Positions 45,305 through 55,820 of a DNA stretch of 64,000 nt are shown here, piece by piece; positions within the stretch are counted from its first letter, which is position 1; the number at the start of each line of letters is the position of its first letter. The translations under genes were made by a program, and so were the position numbers. This DNA comes from Pseudomonas sp. CBZ-4 (GTDB lineage Bacteria; Pseudomonadota; Gammaproteobacteria; Pseudomonadales; Pseudomonadaceae). The DNA is taken from NCBI RefSeq assembly GCF_000346755.1, contig NZ_ANNV01000009.1, positions 151,660-215,659 of the forward strand. The letters run 5' to 3'. The notes under the pieces were generated by a model. The model did not search any database and had not been told where the DNA came from. It was given only the letters and a program-made list of their open reading frames with translations.

Positions 45305-46399
45305 TCACAAAACCGCTTTCGGGTAGGAGCCCAGCACCTTGAGTGCCACCGCTTCCTGACTGATTTTCTCCAGCACACCCTTGACCAGCGGGTCGCGGTG
45401 ATGGCCGATGAAGTCGATAAAGAACACGTAGGTCCATTTACCGCTGCGCGAAGGACGAGTCTCGATGCGCGTCAGGTCAATCCCGTTGTCATGGAACGGT
45501 ACCAGCAGCTCATGCAGCGCGCCGGGCTTGTTGCTCATGGAGACGATGATCGAGGTCTTGTCGTCGCCGGTCGGCGGCACTTCCTGGCTGCCGATCATCA
45601 GGAAGCGCGTGGAATTATCCGGACGATCCTCGATCTTTTCAGCCAAGCGCGTCAGGCCGTACAGGCCCGTCGCCATATCACCGGCGATGGCCGCCGAGTT
45701 CCACTCACCCTTGACCCGCTTGGCCGCTTCGGCGTTGCTGGACACCGCCACACGCTCGACATTCGGGTAGTGCGCATCCAGCCACTTGCGGCACTGGGCC
45801 AGGGACTGGGCGTGGGAGTAGATGCGGCTGATGCTGTCGGTCTTGGTGTTCTCGCCCACCAGCAAGTGGTGGTGGATACGCAGCTCGACTTCGCCGCAGA
45901 TCACCATGTCGTGCTCAAGGAAGCTGTCCAGGGTGTGGTTGACCGCGCCCTCTGTGGAGTTTTCCACCGGGACCACGCCAAAATTCACCGCACCGGCTGC
46001 CACTTCACGGAACACTTCGTCGATCGCCGCCATGGGCTTGCTGATCACCGCGTGACCGAAGTGCTTCATGGCCGCCGCCTGGGTGAAGGTGCCTTCCGGG
46101 CCGAGGTAGGCCACTTTCAGCGGCTGCTCCAGGGCCAGGCACGAGGACATGATTTCACGGAACAACCGCGCCATCTCTTCGTTGCCCAGCGGGCCCTTGT
46201 TGCGTTCCATCACGCGTTTGAGCACCTGGGCTTCACGCTCAGGCCGGTAGAACACCGGCACTTCGCCTTCCGCCAGGGACGCCATCTTCACCCGCGCCAC
46301 TTCCTGGGCGCATCGTGCGCGCTCACTGATCAGCTCCAGGACCTTCTCGTCCAGGCTGTCAATGCGTACACGCAGGGCCTTGAGTTCTTGCTCAGACAT
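45305..46399 (-). CDS. pheA: Bifunctional chorismate mutase / prephenate dehydratase (P-protein)
   Basis: 364-aa enzyme of phenylalanine synthesis. The AroQ-type chorismate mutase is at 1-90 (LRVRIDSLDEKVLELISERARCAQEVARVK). The prephenate dehydratase is at about 95-280 (VAYLGPEGTFTQAAA, VPVENSTEGAVNHTLD, NSTRFLMIG). A C-terminal ACT regulatory domain has GALHELLVPF and LTRIETRPSR, the phenylalanine-binding sites, so feedback inhibition is expected. Its ATG overlaps the serC stop by one base (TAATG). Confidence 0.96.
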   Translation of the reverse strand: MSEQELKALRVRIDSLDEKVLELISERARCAQEVARVKMASLAEGEVPVFYRPEREAQVLKRVMERNKGPLGNEEMARLFREIMSSCLALEQPLKVAYLGPEGTFTQAAAMKHFGHAVISKPMAAIDEVFREVAAGAVNFGVVPVENSTEGAVNHTLDSFLEHDMVICGEVELRIHHHLLVGENTKTDSISRIYSHAQSLAQCRKWLDAHYPNVERVAVSSNAEAAKRVKGEWNSAAIAGDMATGLYGLTRLAEKIEDRPDNSTRFLMIGSQEVPPTGDDKTSIIVSMSNKPGALHELLVPFHDNGIDLTRIETRPSRSGKWTYVFFIDFIGHHRDPLVKGVLEKISQEAVALKVLGSYPKAVL

Positions 46400-47484
46400 T
46401 AGCCGTGTTCCTTTTCGAACTCTGCCATGTAGGCAACCAGCGCATTGATCGCATGGATGTCGACAGCGTTGTAGATGGAGGCGCGCATGCCACCGACCGA
46501 ACGGTGGCCCTTGAGGTTCAGCAGGCCGCGTTCGTCGGCGCCGGCGAGGAATGGCTTGTCCAGGCGGTCGTCAGCCAGGCGGAATGGCACGTTCATCCAC
46601 GAGCGATCGGTCAGGTTGATCGGGTTGCTGTACAGGCCGCTGGCGTCGATGAAGTCGTACAGGGTGCGCTTCTTCTCTTCGTTGAGCTTGCCCATGGCGG
46701 CGACACCGCCCTGCTCTTTCAGCCACTCGAACACCAGGCCGGACAGGTACCAGGCGAACGCCGGCGGGGTGTTGTACATCGAGCCGTTATCGGCCGCGAC
46801 CTTGTAGTTGAGCATGGTCGGGCACAGCGAGCGGGCGCGACCCAGCAGGTCTTCGCGGATGATGTTGACGAGGATGCCGCTCGGGCCGATGTTCTTCTGC
46901 GCGCCGGCGTAGATCATGCCGTACTTGGACACATCGATCGGGCGCGAGAGGATGTCCGAGGACATATCACACACCAATGGCACGTCACCGACTTCCGGCA
47001 CCCAGTCGAATTCCAGGCCGCCGATGGTCTCGTTCTGCACGTAATGGACGTAGGCCGCATCCTTCGAGAGTTTCCACTCGTTCTGACCGGGAATCGCGAA
47101 GTAGTCGTAGGGCTTGGCGGTACCGGCGACGTTGACGTTGCCGTAGCGCGAGGCCTCTTCAATGGCCTTCTGGCCCCAGATACCGGTGTCGATATAGTCA
47201 GCCGTGCCGTCTTCCGGCAGCAGGTTCAGTGGAATCTGCGCGAATTGCTGGCTGGCGCCGCCTTGCAGGAACAGCACTTTGTAGTCTGATGGGATGTCCA
47301 GCAAGTCGCGCAGATCCTGCTCGGCCTTGTTGGCAATGGACACGAATTCATCGCTGCGATGGCTCATTTCCATCACAGAGAGGCCTTTGCCATGCCAGTC
47401 GAGGAGTTCACCCTGCGCACGCTGCAGGACTGCTTCAGGAAGCGCCGCGGGACCGGCACAGAAGTTATAGGCTCTCTTGCTCAC
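46399..47484 (-). CDS. serC: Phosphoserine aminotransferase
   Basis: 361-aa PLP enzyme that makes phosphoserine and also serves pyridoxine synthesis. It starts at GTG 47484 (M-SKRAYNFCAGPAALPEAVL). The PLP lysine lies in YAGAQKNIGPSG, and the C-terminal HRSVGGMRASIYNAV motif is typical. It opens the serC-pheA-hisC-tyrA/aroA-cmk-rpsA series, the mixed-function supraoperon described for Pseudomonas. Upstream is a REP pair, then gyrA in the same direction. Confidence 0.95.
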   Translation of the reverse strand: MSKRAYNFCAGPAALPEAVLQRAQGELLDWHGKGLSVMEMSHRSDEFVSIANKAEQDLRDLLDIPSDYKVLFLQGGASQQFAQIPLNLLPEDGTADYIDTGIWGQKAIEEASRYGNVNVAGTAKPYDYFAIPGQNEWKLSKDAAYVHYVQNETIGGLEFDWVPEVGDVPLVCDMSSDILSRPIDVSKYGMIYAGAQKNIGPSGILVNIIREDLLGRARSLCPTMLNYKVAADNGSMYNTPPAFAWYLSGLVFEWLKEQGGVAAMGKLNEEKKRTLYDFIDASGLYSNPINLTDRSWMNVPFRLADDRLDKPFLAGADERGLLNLKGHRSVGGMRASIYNAVDIHAINALVAYMAEFEKEHG

Positions 47485-47554
47485 ATCCAATCTCACTCTG
47501 ATCTGGTGGGGCTGCAATCATGTTCGACAACACCCTTTCCCTGGAGCGAACCCT

Positions 47555-47641
47555 TGTGGGAGCTGGCTTGCCTGCGATAAGGGCACCTCGGTATCGCAGT
47601 GATACCGCAGCGCTGCCATCGCAGGCAAGCCAGCTCCCACA
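47555..47641. repeat. REP inverted pair with a small internal hairpin
   Basis: Arms tgtgggagctggcttgcctg + cgat (47555-47578) and the exact reverse complement (47618-47641). The loop contains GGTATC-gcagt-GATACC (about 47590-47606), a second stem. It lies between gyrA and serC. Confidence 0.95.
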
Positions 47642-47692
47642 TTGACCGCGTCCAGTCAAAGGACATGTTGTTTCAAAGGGGACAAACAACAA

Positions 47693-47716
47693 GGGGGCGA
47701 ATCTTCATCCGCCCCC
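47693..47716 (-). terminator. Terminator-like hairpin behind gyrA
   Basis: GGGGGCG and CGCCCCC (47693-47699 with 47710-47716) form a 7-bp GC stem with a ten-base loop, 11 bases after the gyrA stop. On the minus strand it is followed by a broken T-run (TTGTTGTTTG). Confidence 0.75.
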
Positions 47717-47727
47717 TGTGTGTCCGC

Positions 47728-50382
47728 TTACTCCTGCGGTTCTTCTTCGTCTGCGGCAGCGTCGAGGGTTGGCTCGTCGACGCTGTCATCGCCTGTTGCG
47801 ATCACCTCGCCGTCAAACTCTTCACCTTCCAGCTCCTCGCCTTCGACTTCCGATGGTTCCTGGACTCGCTCCAGGCCGACCAGTGTCTCGTCGCTGGCCA
47901 GCTTGATCAGCGTCACGCCCTGGGTGTTACGACCCAGGCTCGACACTTCGGCCACACGGGTACGTACCAGGGTGCCCTGGTCGGAAATCAGCATGATTTC
48001 CTCGCCATCGAGCACCTGGACCGCGCCGACCAGACGGCCGTTGCGGTCGTTGCTGACCATGGCGATCACGCCCTGGCCGCCACGCTTGTACTCCGGGAAC
48101 TCGCTGATGGCGGTACGCTTGCCGTAGCCACGCGCCGAAGCGGTGAGGATCTGGCTGCCTTCTTCCGGGATCAGCATCGAAATCAGCTTCTGCCCTTCTG
48201 GCAGGCGCATGCCGCGCACACCGCGAGCGGTACGGCCCATGGCGCGAACGTCGGATTCCTTGAAGCGTGTCACCTTGCCACCGTCGGAGAACAACATGAC
48301 TTCACGCTCGCCATCGGTGATGGCGGCGGAGATCAGTACGTCACCTTCGTCCAGCTCCAGGGCGATCAGGCCCACGCTGCGCTGGCGGCTGAAGGATTCC
48401 AGCGGGGTCTTCTTGACGGTGCCTTTGGCGGTCGCCATGAAGATGAAGTGACCTTCGGTGTATTCCTCGACCGGCAGCATGGTGGTGATGTATTCATCAC
48501 TGTCCAGCGGCAGCAGGTTGACCAACGGACGACCACGGGCGGCACGGGAGGCTTCCGGGATCTCGTAGGTCTTGAGCCAGTACACCTTGCCTTTGCTGGA
48601 GAACAGCAGCAGCGTGGTGTGGCTGTTGGCCACGAGCAGGTGAGCGATGTAGTCCTCATCCTTCACGCCAGTAGCCGATTTACCTTTACCACCACGGCGC
48701 TGGGCCTGGTAGGCCGCCAGCGGCTGGGTCTTGGCATAGCCGCCGTGGGAGATGGTCACCACACGCTCTTCTTCCGGGATCATGTCACCCAGGGTCAGGT
48801 CGAGGCGCGCATCGAGGATCTCGGTGCGACGCACATCGCCGTATTCGGCGCGGATCACTTCCAGTTCTTCGCGGATCACTTCCATCAGGCGCACAGCGCT
48901 GCTGAGGATGCGGATCAACTCGCCGATCTGGTTGAGGATCTCCTGGTACTCGGCCAGCAGCTTCTCGTGCTCCAGGCCGGTCAGGCGGTGCAGGCGCAGT
49001 TCCAGGATGGCCTGGGCCTGTTCCGGCGACAGGAAGTACTTGCCTTCGCGCAGGCCGTATTGTGGGTCCAGGGTCTCTGGACGGCACGAATCGGCACCGG
49101 CACGCTCAACCATCGCGACCACGGCGCTGGATTCCCAAGGCGTGCTGATCAGCGCTTCCTTGGCTTCCGACGGGGTTGGCGAGGCCTTGATCAGGGCAAT
49201 CACCGGGTCGATGTTCGACAGCGCAACCGCCTGGCCTTCCAGGATGTGGCCGCGCTCGCGAGCCTTGCGCAGTTCGAACACGGTACGACGGGTGACCACT
49301 TCGCGACGGTGACGCACGAAGGCTTCCAGCAGATCCTTGAGGTTCAGGATGCGCGGGCGGCCGTCGATCAGGGCAACCACGTTGATACCAAACACGCTTT
49401 GCAGCTGGGTCTGGGCGTAGAGGTTGTTGAGGATCACCTCCGGCACTTCGCCACGACGCAGCTCGATCACCACGCGCATGCCGTCTTTGTCGGACTCGTC
49501 GCGCAGTTCGGTGATGCCTTCCAGCTTCTTCTCTTTGACCAGCTCGGCGATCTTCTCGATCAGGCGCGCCTTGTTCAGCTGGTACGGCAGTTCGGTGATG
49601 ACGATCTGCTGGCGGCCACCGACCTTGTCGATGTCTTCGATCATCGAGCGGGCGCGCATGTAAATGCGGCCGCGACCGGTGCGGTAGGCTTCGATGATGC
49701 CGGCGCGACCGTTGATGATCGCGGCGGTCGGGAAGTCCGGACCGGGAATGTATTGCATCAGCTCATCGACGGTCAGCTCAGGGTTGTCGATGAGGGCCAG
49801 GCAACCGTCGATGACTTCACCGAGGTTGTGTGGCGGGATGTTGGTCGCCATGCCCACGGCGATACCGCTGGAACCGTTGACCAGCAAGTTGGGAATACGG
49901 GTTGGCATCACAGCCGGGATCATTTCGGTGCCGTCGTAGTTCGGCACCCAGTCCACGGTTTCTTTGTGCAGGTCGGCCAGCAGCTCGTGCGCCAGCTTGG
50001 TCATGCGCACTTCGGTGTATCGCATGGCCGCGGCGTTGTCGCCGTCGACCGAACCGAAGTTGCCCTGGCCGTCTACCAGCAGGTAGCGCAGGGAAAACGG
50101 CTGCGCCATCCGAACGATGGTGTCGTACACCGCAGTGTCGCCGTGAGGGTGATACTTACCGATCACGTCACCGACAACACGGGCAGATTTCTTGTACGGC
50201 TTGTTCCAGTCGTTACCCAGCTCGCTCATCGCGAACAGCACACGCCGGTGCACGGGCTTCAAGCCATCGCGCGCATCAGGCAGTGCCCGACCGACAATTA
50301 CGCTCATCGCGTAGTCGAGGTAGGACTGTTTCAGCTCGTCTTCGATATTGACCGGGAGGATTTCTTTGGCCAGTTCGCCCAT
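47728..50382 (-). CDS. gyrA: DNA gyrase subunit A
   Basis: 884-aa type IIA topoisomerase subunit that cuts and rejoins DNA for negative supercoiling. Active-site Tyr is Y122 in [11 protein letters not shown]. The quinolone-determining region has T83 and D87 in [13 protein letters not shown], the unmutated Pseudomonas form. The C-terminal beta-pinwheel carries the GyrA box QRRGGKG, and the protein ends in a long acidic tail (EEEEPQE). It precedes serC on the same strand but is separated by a terminator-like hairpin and a REP pair. Confidence 0.97.
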   Translation of the reverse strand: MGELAKEILPVNIEDELKQSYLDYAMSVIVGRALPDARDGLKPVHRRVLFAMSELGNDWNKPYKKSARVVGDVIGKYHPHGDTAVYDTIVRMAQPFSLRYLLVDGQGNFGSVDGDNAAAMRYTEVRMTKLAHELLADLHKETVDWVPNYDGTEMIPAVMPTRIPNLLVNGSSGIAVGMATNIPPHNLGEVIDGCLALIDNPELTVDELMQYIPGPDFPTAAIINGRAGIIEAYRTGRGRIYMRARSMIEDIDKVGGRQQIVITELPYQLNKARLIEKIAELVKEKKLEGITELRDESDKDGMRVVIELRRGEVPEVILNNLYAQTQLQSVFGINVVALIDGRPRILNLKDLLEAFVRHRREVVTRRTVFELRKARERGHILEGQAVALSNIDPVIALIKASPTPSEAKEALISTPWESSAVVAMVERAGADSCRPETLDPQYGLREGKYFLSPEQAQAILELRLHRLTGLEHEKLLAEYQEILNQIGELIRILSSAVRLMEVIREELEVIRAEYGDVRRTEILDARLDLTLGDMIPEEERVVTISHGGYAKTQPLAAYQAQRRGGKGKSATGVKDEDYIAHLLVANSHTTLLLFSSKGKVYWLKTYEIPEASRAARGRPLVNLLPLDSDEYITTMLPVEEYTEGHFIFMATAKGTVKKTPLESFSRQRSVGLIALELDEGDVLISAAITDGEREVMLFSDGGKVTRFKESDVRAMGRTARGVRGMRLPEGQKLISMLIPEEGSQILTASARGYGKRTAISEFPEYKRGGQGVIAMVSNDRNGRLVGAVQVLDGEEIMLISDQGTLVRTRVAEVSSLGRNTQGVTLIKLASDETLVGLERVQEPSEVEGEELEGEEFDGEVIATGDDSVDEPTLDAAADEEEPQE

Positions 50383-50804
50383 GAGAAGCCTGATTCCTTT
50401 TTCGGGTGAAACCTCGTCACATCCATATGGGACGAACGAAGCTCGCCGCTGCCGGCACGGTGCCTGACAACGACTTACGACAAATCAACGAGTTATGACA
50501 CGGATCTGCACGTTATAGGCAACCCCTCGGGGCGGCCTTGGAAACCGCCGGATGTTATCACAATCGCCGCCACGCACCTATCCCCCAGATGCGCATGGAG
50601 CATAGTTAGTTGACGGGTGACAGGCTTGAGGGGGACGAGAGGGGCTTAGAGAAGCGTTGAGGCTATTTTTTGTGGGCAGATCCGAGGGTTTTGTTGACTT
50701 TCAGGGCAATCGCGGGCAAGCCCGCTCCCACATTTTGAGCGGCGTACACCCTCAGTGTGGGAGCTGGCTTGCCTGCGATAGCCATTTCACTGGCACCAAC
50801 GCCC
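50383..50804. other. Intergenic region between gyrA and mtnA
   Basis: No gene is visible in these 422 bases, which lie upstream of gyrA and downstream of mtnA (both minus strand). The left part must hold the gyrA promoter and leader; the right part holds a REP pair at 50709-50779. Confidence 0.7.
50709..50779. repeat. Hybrid REP inverted pair
   Basis: The left arm (50709-50732, atcgcgggcaagcccgctcc + caca) and right arm (50756-50779, tgtgggagctggcttgcctg + cgat) belong to the two different REP sub-types of this window, so they pair with mismatches inside the stem. Confidence 0.9.
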
Positions 50805-51875
50805 TCAATGCAGACGCTTACGGCACATCAACTTGGCCATCTTGGCCACATCCGGCCGCTCGACAATGCCCTTTTCCGTGACGATCACGTCGATCAGGTC
50901 CGCCGGCGTCACGTCGAATACCGGGTTTAACGCATGCACCCCCAAGCGCTGCCCGACAATCTCCAGCAACTCGCCCGGATCACGCTCTTCCAGCGCGACG
51001 TCATCGCCCGTCGCCATCATCAAGTCGACGGTCGAACTCGGCGCCACCACCATAAAGCGCACGCCATGGTGCATGGCACAGACGGCAAGCTGGTAGGTGC
51101 CGATCTTGCTGACCACATCGCCATTGGCCGCAATGCAATCGGCGCCGACGATCACCCAGGTCACGCCTTTGGTCTTGAGGATATGCGCGCCCGCCGAGTC
51201 GGCATTCACCGTCACCGGGATGCCCTCGCCCGCCAGCTCCCAGGCGGTGAGCCGCGAGCCTTGCAGCCAGGGCCGGGTTTCGTTGGCGTAGACCTGCTCG
51301 ACCATGCCTTCCAGGAAGGCCGCGCGGATCACCCCAAGGGCCGTGCCGACACCGCCCGTAGCCAAGGCGCCCGCATTACCGTGGGTCAGGATCGCCTGGG
51401 CGTTGCCCTGGTGCTTGCGGATCAACTCGACGCCCAGCTGGGCCATGTTCAAGTTGGCTTCCCGATCACTTTCATGGATCGCAATGGCTTCGGCCTCCAG
51501 CACCGCTAACGGATCAGCGTGCTTCTTGAGCCGGTCCAGACGGTCGCGCATGCGTTTCAGAGCCCAGAACAGGTTCGACGCGGTCGGACGGCTTTCAGCC
51601 AACAATGCGTAGTCTTCTTCCCACGCAGCCTGCCAGTCACCGCCCTCGGCGATCCGTTCACGGGCGGCGAGCACCAGGCCATAGGCCGCACTGATGCCGA
51701 TCGCCGGCGCACCGCGCACGACCATGGTGCGAATCGCTGCGGCCACGGCCTCGACCGTGGAGCACGCCACCCAGCTTTCCCGGGACGGCAAGGCACGCTG
51801 ATCGAGCAGGTACAGCGCGCCATCACGCCAATCGATGGCCTTCACTTTCTCCGCAGCCAACAGTCGATCGCGCAT
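50805..51875 (-). CDS. mtnA: S-methyl-5-thioribose-1-phosphate isomerase
   Basis: 356-aa enzyme of the methionine salvage pathway that converts MTR-1-P to MTRu-1-P. It belongs to the eIF2B-alpha-like fold. Motifs seen are [17 protein letters not shown] near residue 55, [20 protein letters not shown] and [23 protein letters not shown] with the catalytic Asp. It is divergent from the MTA/SAH deaminase-type gene, which handles a related nucleoside, so the two probably share a promoter region and purpose. Confidence 0.95.
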   Translation of the reverse strand: MRDRLLAAEKVKAIDWRDGALYLLDQRALPSRESWVACSTVEAVAAAIRTMVVRGAPAIGISAAYGLVLAARERIAEGGDWQAAWEEDYALLAESRPTASNLFWALKRMRDRLDRLKKHADPLAVLEAEAIAIHESDREANLNMAQLGVELIRKHQGNAQAILTHGNAGALATGGVGTALGVIRAAFLEGMVEQVYANETRPWLQGSRLTAWELAGEGIPVTVNADSAGAHILKTKGVTWVIVGADCIAANGDVVSKIGTYQLAVCAMHHGVRFMVVAPSSTVDLMMATGDDVALEERDPGELLEIVGQRLGVHALNPVFDVTPADLIDVIVTEKGIVERPDVAKMAKLMCRKRLH

Positions 51876-51984
51876 CCCTTACTCCGCACTCATGAACAAA
51901 AGCCGCCGATTATAGCGATCCGCCAGCCGGGGCGCTCGGGTATACTTCGGCCTTCTTTTATAGCTGCCTGGGAAGAAGCCCGCG

Positions 51985-53316
51985 ATGACCGCCACTGCCG
52001 CCCCGCTCGACTTGGTGTTGCTGCCCACCTGGCTGGTGCCCGTCGAACCTGCCGGCGTGGTGCTCAAGGAACATGGCGTGGGCATCCGTGACGGGCGCAT
52101 CGCCTTTATCGGCCCACGGGCGGCGGCATTGAAGCTGGCAGCCAAAGAGGTCCGCGAGTTGCCGGGCATGCTGCTCAGCCCTGGCCTGGTCAACGCCCAC
52201 GGGCATGCGGCGATGAGCCTGTTTCGCGGCCTGGCCGACGATTTGCCGCTGATGACCTGGCTGGAAAAACACATCTGGCCCGCCGAAGCCAAGTGGGTCG
52301 ATGAGGCTTTCGTACGCGACGGCACCGACCTGGCCATCGCCGAGCAGCTCAAGGGCGGCATCACCTGCTTCTCGGACATGTACTTCTACCCCAAGGTCGC
52401 CAGTGACTGCGTGCACAACAGCGGCATGCGCGCGCAAATCGCGATTCCGATCCTCGACTTCCCGATTCCCGGCGCCAGCAGCGCCGACGAGGCCATCCGT
52501 CAGGGTGTCGAGCTGTTCGGCGACCTCAAGCACCACCCGCGCATCAAGATCACCTTCGGCCCCCACGCGCCCTACACCGTGTGCGATGCCAACCTGGAAA
52601 AAATCCGCGTGATCGCCGAAGAGCTCGACGCCGCGATCCACATGCACGTACACGAAACCGCCTTTGAAGTGCAGCAAGCCGTCGAGCAGACCGGCGAACG
52701 CCCGCTCGCGCGCCTGGGCCGCCTCGGGCTGTTGGGCCCGCGCTTCCAGGCCGTTCATATGACCCAAATCAGCGAGGACGACCTGGCTTTGCTGGTAGAA
52801 AGCAACACCAGCGTGATCCACTGCCCGGAATCCAACCTGAAACTGGCCAGCGGCTTCTGCCCGGTGGAGCGCCTGTGGCAGGCTGGCGTCAACGTGGCCA
52901 TCGGCACCGATGGCGCCGCCAGCAACAATGACCTCGACCTGCTGGGCGAAACCCGCACGGCAGCGATGCTGGCCAAGGCCGTCGCCGGTTCGGCCACCGC
53001 GCTGGATGCGCACCGCGCCCTGCGCATGGCCACCCTCAATGGCGCGCGGGCCATGGGCCTGGAAAGCGAGATAGGCTCGCTGGAAGTCGGCAAGGCGGCG
53101 GATATGGTCGCCTTCGATCTGTCAGGGCTGGCGCAACAACCGATCTACGATCCGGTCTCACAGCTTATATATGCCACCGGACGGGATTGCGTGAAACACC
53201 TTTGGGTCGCCGGCAAGCAGTTGCTCGACGACCGGCAATTGACCCGCATGGATGAGCAACAGTTGACCGCCACGGCCATCGCCTGGGGCAAACGCATCAG
53301 CGGGCACCACGAATAA
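51985..53316 (+). CDS. mtaD: TRZ/ATZ family amidohydrolase, probable 5'-methylthioadenosine/S-adenosylhomocysteine deaminase
   Basis: 443-aa metal-dependent amidohydrolase. Zinc ligands lie in VNAHGHAAM (H72, H74), [16 protein letters not shown] and [16 protein letters not shown]. The family deaminates MTA, SAH or related purines; in Pseudomonas, MTA deamination to methylthioinosine is an established salvage route, and mtnA next door supports it. A guanine or triazine deaminase role is less likely. ubiG follows in the same direction after 64 bases. Confidence 0.88.
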   Translation: MTATAAPLDLVLLPTWLVPVEPAGVVLKEHGVGIRDGRIAFIGPRAAALKLAAKEVRELPGMLLSPGLVNAHGHAAMSLFRGLADDLPLMTWLEKHIWPAEAKWVDEAFVRDGTDLAIAEQLKGGITCFSDMYFYPKVASDCVHNSGMRAQIAIPILDFPIPGASSADEAIRQGVELFGDLKHHPRIKITFGPHAPYTVCDANLEKIRVIAEELDAAIHMHVHETAFEVQQAVEQTGERPLARLGRLGLLGPRFQAVHMTQISEDDLALLVESNTSVIHCPESNLKLASGFCPVERLWQAGVNVAIGTDGAASNNDLDLLGETRTAAMLAKAVAGSATALDAHRALRMATLNGARAMGLESEIGSLEVGKAADMVAFDLSGLAQQPIYDPVSQLIYATGRDCVKHLWVAGKQLLDDRQLTRMDEQQLTATAIAWGKRISGHHE

Positions 53317-53380
53317 CGCCGGCCTTGACGCCGTACGTTCAAGACCGACAACCCGATTTATCAGATTTAGAGGATGCACC

Positions 53381-54079
53381 ATGAGCAACGTCGACCACGC
53401 CGAAATCGCCAAATTCGAAGCCCTGGCTCACCGCTGGTGGGACCGCGAAAGCGAGTTCAAGCCCCTGCACGACATCAACCCACTGCGGGTCAACTGGATT
53501 GACGAACGCGTCAACCTGGCCGGCAAGAAGGTGCTGGACGTCGGCTGCGGCGGCGGCATCCTCAGCGAAGCCATGGCCCAGCGCGGCGCCACGGTGATGG
53601 GCATCGACATGGGCGAAGCGCCACTGGCCGTAGCCCAACTGCACCAGTTGGAGTCCGGGGTGAACGTCGAATACCGCCAGATCACCGCCGAAGACCTCGC
53701 CGAAGAAATGCCCGAGCAGTTCGACGTGGTCACCTGCCTCGAAATGCTCGAACACGTGCCGGACCCATCCTCGGTGATCCGCGCCTGCTTCCGCATGGTC
53801 AAGCCGGGCGGCCAGGTGTTCTTCTCCACTATCAACCGCAACCCCAAGGCCTACCTGTTCGCGATCATCGGCGCCGAATACATCATGAAGCTGCTGCCCC
53901 GTGGCACCCATGACTTCAAGAAATTCATCCGCCCGTCCGAGCTGGGCGCCTGGAGCCGCCAGGCCGGCCTGACCGTCAAGGACATCATCGGCCTGACCTA
54001 CAACCCGTTGACCAAGCACTACAAGCTGGCCAGCGATGTCGACGTCAACTACATGATCCAGACCCTGCGCGAGGAGTAA
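53381..54079 (+). CDS. ubiG: Ubiquinone biosynthesis O-methyltransferase
   Basis: 232-aa SAM-dependent methyltransferase that performs both O-methylation steps of ubiquinone synthesis. It starts [36 protein letters not shown]. The SAM loop [16 protein letters not shown] is near residue 50, and [13 protein letters not shown] is motif II. It lies 4 bases before mupP, the conserved P. aeruginosa arrangement. Confidence 0.96.
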   Translation: MSNVDHAEIAKFEALAHRWWDRESEFKPLHDINPLRVNWIDERVNLAGKKVLDVGCGGGILSEAMAQRGATVMGIDMGEAPLAVAQLHQLESGVNVEYRQITAEDLAEEMPEQFDVVTCLEMLEHVPDPSSVIRACFRMVKPGGQVFFSTINRNPKAYLFAIIGAEYIMKLLPRGTHDFKKFIRPSELGAWSRQAGLTVKDIIGLTYNPLTKHYKLASDVDVNYMIQTLREE

Positions 54080-54083
54080 GCCT

Positions 54084-54755
54084 GTGAAGTTGCGAGCGGT
54101 TCTCTTCGATATGGACGGTACGCTGCTGGACACCGCGCCGGACTTTATCGCCATCTGCCAGGCCATGCGCGCCGACCGTGGCCTGGCGCCGATCAACGAT
54201 GCACACATCCGCGATGAAATCTCCGGCGGTGCGCGAGCGATGGTCGCCGTGACCTTTTCGATGGACCCGGAATCCCCAGGCTTTGAAGAGCTGCGCCTGG
54301 AGTTCCTGGAGCGTTACCTCAAGGGTTGCGCGGTGCACAGCAAACTGTTCGACGGCATGGCCGAACTGCTGGCGGACATCGAGAAGTCCAAGCTGGTCTG
54401 GGGCGTGGTCACCAACAAGCCGCTGCGCTTTGCCGAACCGATCATGCAGCAACTGGGCCTGGCCGAGCGCTCGGCCCTGCTGATCTGCCCGGACCACGTG
54501 AAAAACAGCAAGCCGGACCCGGAGCCGATGATCCTCGCGTGCAAGATGCTCGACCTCGACCCGGCCAGCGTGTTGTTCGTGGGCGATGACCTGCGCGACA
54601 TCGAGTCTGGCCGCGATGCCGGCACCCGCACCGCCGCGGTGACCTACGGCTATATCCACCCGGACGACAACCCACGCAACTGGGGCGCCGACGTGGTAGT
54701 GGACCACCCGCTGGAACTGCGCAAGGTGCTGGATAACGCACTGTGCAGTTGCTGA
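54084..54755 (+). CDS. mupP: N-acetylmuramic acid 6-phosphate phosphatase MupP (HAD family)
   Basis: 223-aa HAD phosphatase with [10 protein letters not shown] (D9, D11), a VVTNKP motif, [10 protein letters not shown] and [11 protein letters not shown]. Adjacent to ubiG, it matches MupP, which dephosphorylates MurNAc-6-P in the AmgK-MurU cell-wall recycling route that bypasses MurA and gives intrinsic fosfomycin resistance in pseudomonads. Phosphoglycolate phosphatase is the older annotation for such proteins. GTG 54084 is the start, with GAGGAG seven bases upstream inside the ubiG end. Confidence 0.9.
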   Translation: MKLRAVLFDMDGTLLDTAPDFIAICQAMRADRGLAPINDAHIRDEISGGARAMVAVTFSMDPESPGFEELRLEFLERYLKGCAVHSKLFDGMAELLADIEKSKLVWGVVTNKPLRFAEPIMQQLGLAERSALLICPDHVKNSKPDPEPMILACKMLDLDPASVLFVGDDLRDIESGRDAGTRTAAVTYGYIHPDDNPRNWGADVVVDHPLELRKVLDNALCSC

Positions 54756-54787
54756 TTGCTTACCTATCTCCAAACCGCTGATGTCAA

Positions 54788-54877
54788 TGTGGGAGCTGGC
54801 TTGCCTGCGATAGCGGCCTGCCAGCCAACACTTCTGCTGACTGATACACCGCTATCGCAGGCAAGCCAGCTCCCACA
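54788..54877. repeat. REP inverted pair (BIME)
   Basis: Arms of 29 bp (54788-54816 and 54849-54877), agctggcttgcctgcgat type, perfect complements around a 32-base loop. It lies between mupP and yciK. Confidence 0.95.
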
Positions 54878-54932
54878 AGAATTGGGTTGCAGATTGAGCG
54901 CTGTATCACTGTGAATTTTGTCGAGGCTATTT

Positions 54933-55673
54933 ATGTTTGATTACTCTGCACGTCCAGAACTGCTCAAAGGCCGGGTGATCCTGGTCACCGGCGCCGGTCG
55001 CGGGATTGGCGCGGCGGCGGCGAAAACCTACGCCGCCCATGGCGCCACCGTGCTGTTGCTGGGCAAGACCGAAGCCAACCTCGCCCAGGTCTATGACGAA
55101 ATCGAAGCGGCCGGCCAACCTCAGCCGGTGGTGATCCCCTTCAACCTGGAGACCGCCCTGCCCCATCAGTACGATGAGCTGGCAGCGATGATCGAAAAGG
55201 AGTTCGGCCACCTCGACGGCCTGCTGCACAACGCCTCGATCATCGGCCCACGTACGCCGATCGAGCAGTTGTCCGGTGAGAACTTCATGCGCGTGATGCA
55301 CGTGAACGTCAACGCGATGTTCATGCTGACCAGCACCTTGCTGCCGCTGCTCAAGCTGTCCCAGGATGCGTCGGTGGTGTTTACCTCCAGCAGCGTCGGG
55401 CGCAAGGGGCGGGCGTACTGGGGGGCTTACGGTGTTTCGAAGTTTGCCACTGAGGGGCTGATGCAGACCTTGGCCGATGAGCTTGAGGATGTGGCAGCGG
55501 TACGCTCCAACAGCATCAACCCAGGCGGCACACGCACCAGCATGCGGGCCCAGGCGTATCCGGGGGAGAACCCGATGGAGCGGCCGGCGCCGGAAGAGAT
55601 CATGCCGGTGTACCTGTATCTGATGGGGCCTGACAGTACTGGCATCAATGGCCAGGCGTTCGACGCGCAATAA
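54933..55673 (+). CDS. yciK: YciK family SDR oxidoreductase
   Basis: 246-aa classical short-chain dehydrogenase. The cofactor loop is VTGAGRGIGAAAA (20-26), with LLHNAS in place of NNAG, catalytic Ser in VVFTSSSVGRKG and Tyr-x3-Lys in GAYGVSKFATEG. YciK homologues follow mupP in Pseudomonas; the substrate is unknown. ATG 54933 has GAGG seven bases upstream; an in-frame start at 54918 is poorer. Confidence 0.9.
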   Translation: MFDYSARPELLKGRVILVTGAGRGIGAAAAKTYAAHGATVLLLGKTEANLAQVYDEIEAAGQPQPVVIPFNLETALPHQYDELAAMIEKEFGHLDGLLHNASIIGPRTPIEQLSGENFMRVMHVNVNAMFMLTSTLLPLLKLSQDASVVFTSSSVGRKGRAYWGAYGVSKFATEGLMQTLADELEDVAAVRSNSINPGGTRTSMRAQAYPGENPMERPAPEEIMPVYLYLMGPDSTGINGQAFDAQ

Positions 55674-55713
55674 TCCCTGATACACCATAAAAGCAAAATG
55701 TGAACACCAAAAA

Positions 55714-55802
55714 TGTGGGAGCGGGCTTGCCCGCGATGGCGGAGGGTCAGGCGAAGTATTCGTCACTGACAGATCGCCATCGCGGGCAAGCCCGCTCCCA
55801 CA
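55714..55802. repeat. REP inverted pair (BIME)
   Basis: Arms of 28 bp (55714-55741 and 55775-55802), gcgggcttgcccgcgatggc type, perfect complements around a 33-base loop. It lies between the convergent yciK and peptide-binding-protein genes and ends 18 bases from the latter stop. Confidence 0.95.
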
Positions 55803-55820
55803 TGGGTATTGCGGTGTTCT

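Noticed and set aside
47599..50409. A 936-codon open frame on the plus strand across gyrA
   Set aside because: It is antisense to a perfectly conserved gyrA, rich in Gln/His/Ala/Val as expected from reversed high-GC codons, and has no recognisable domain.
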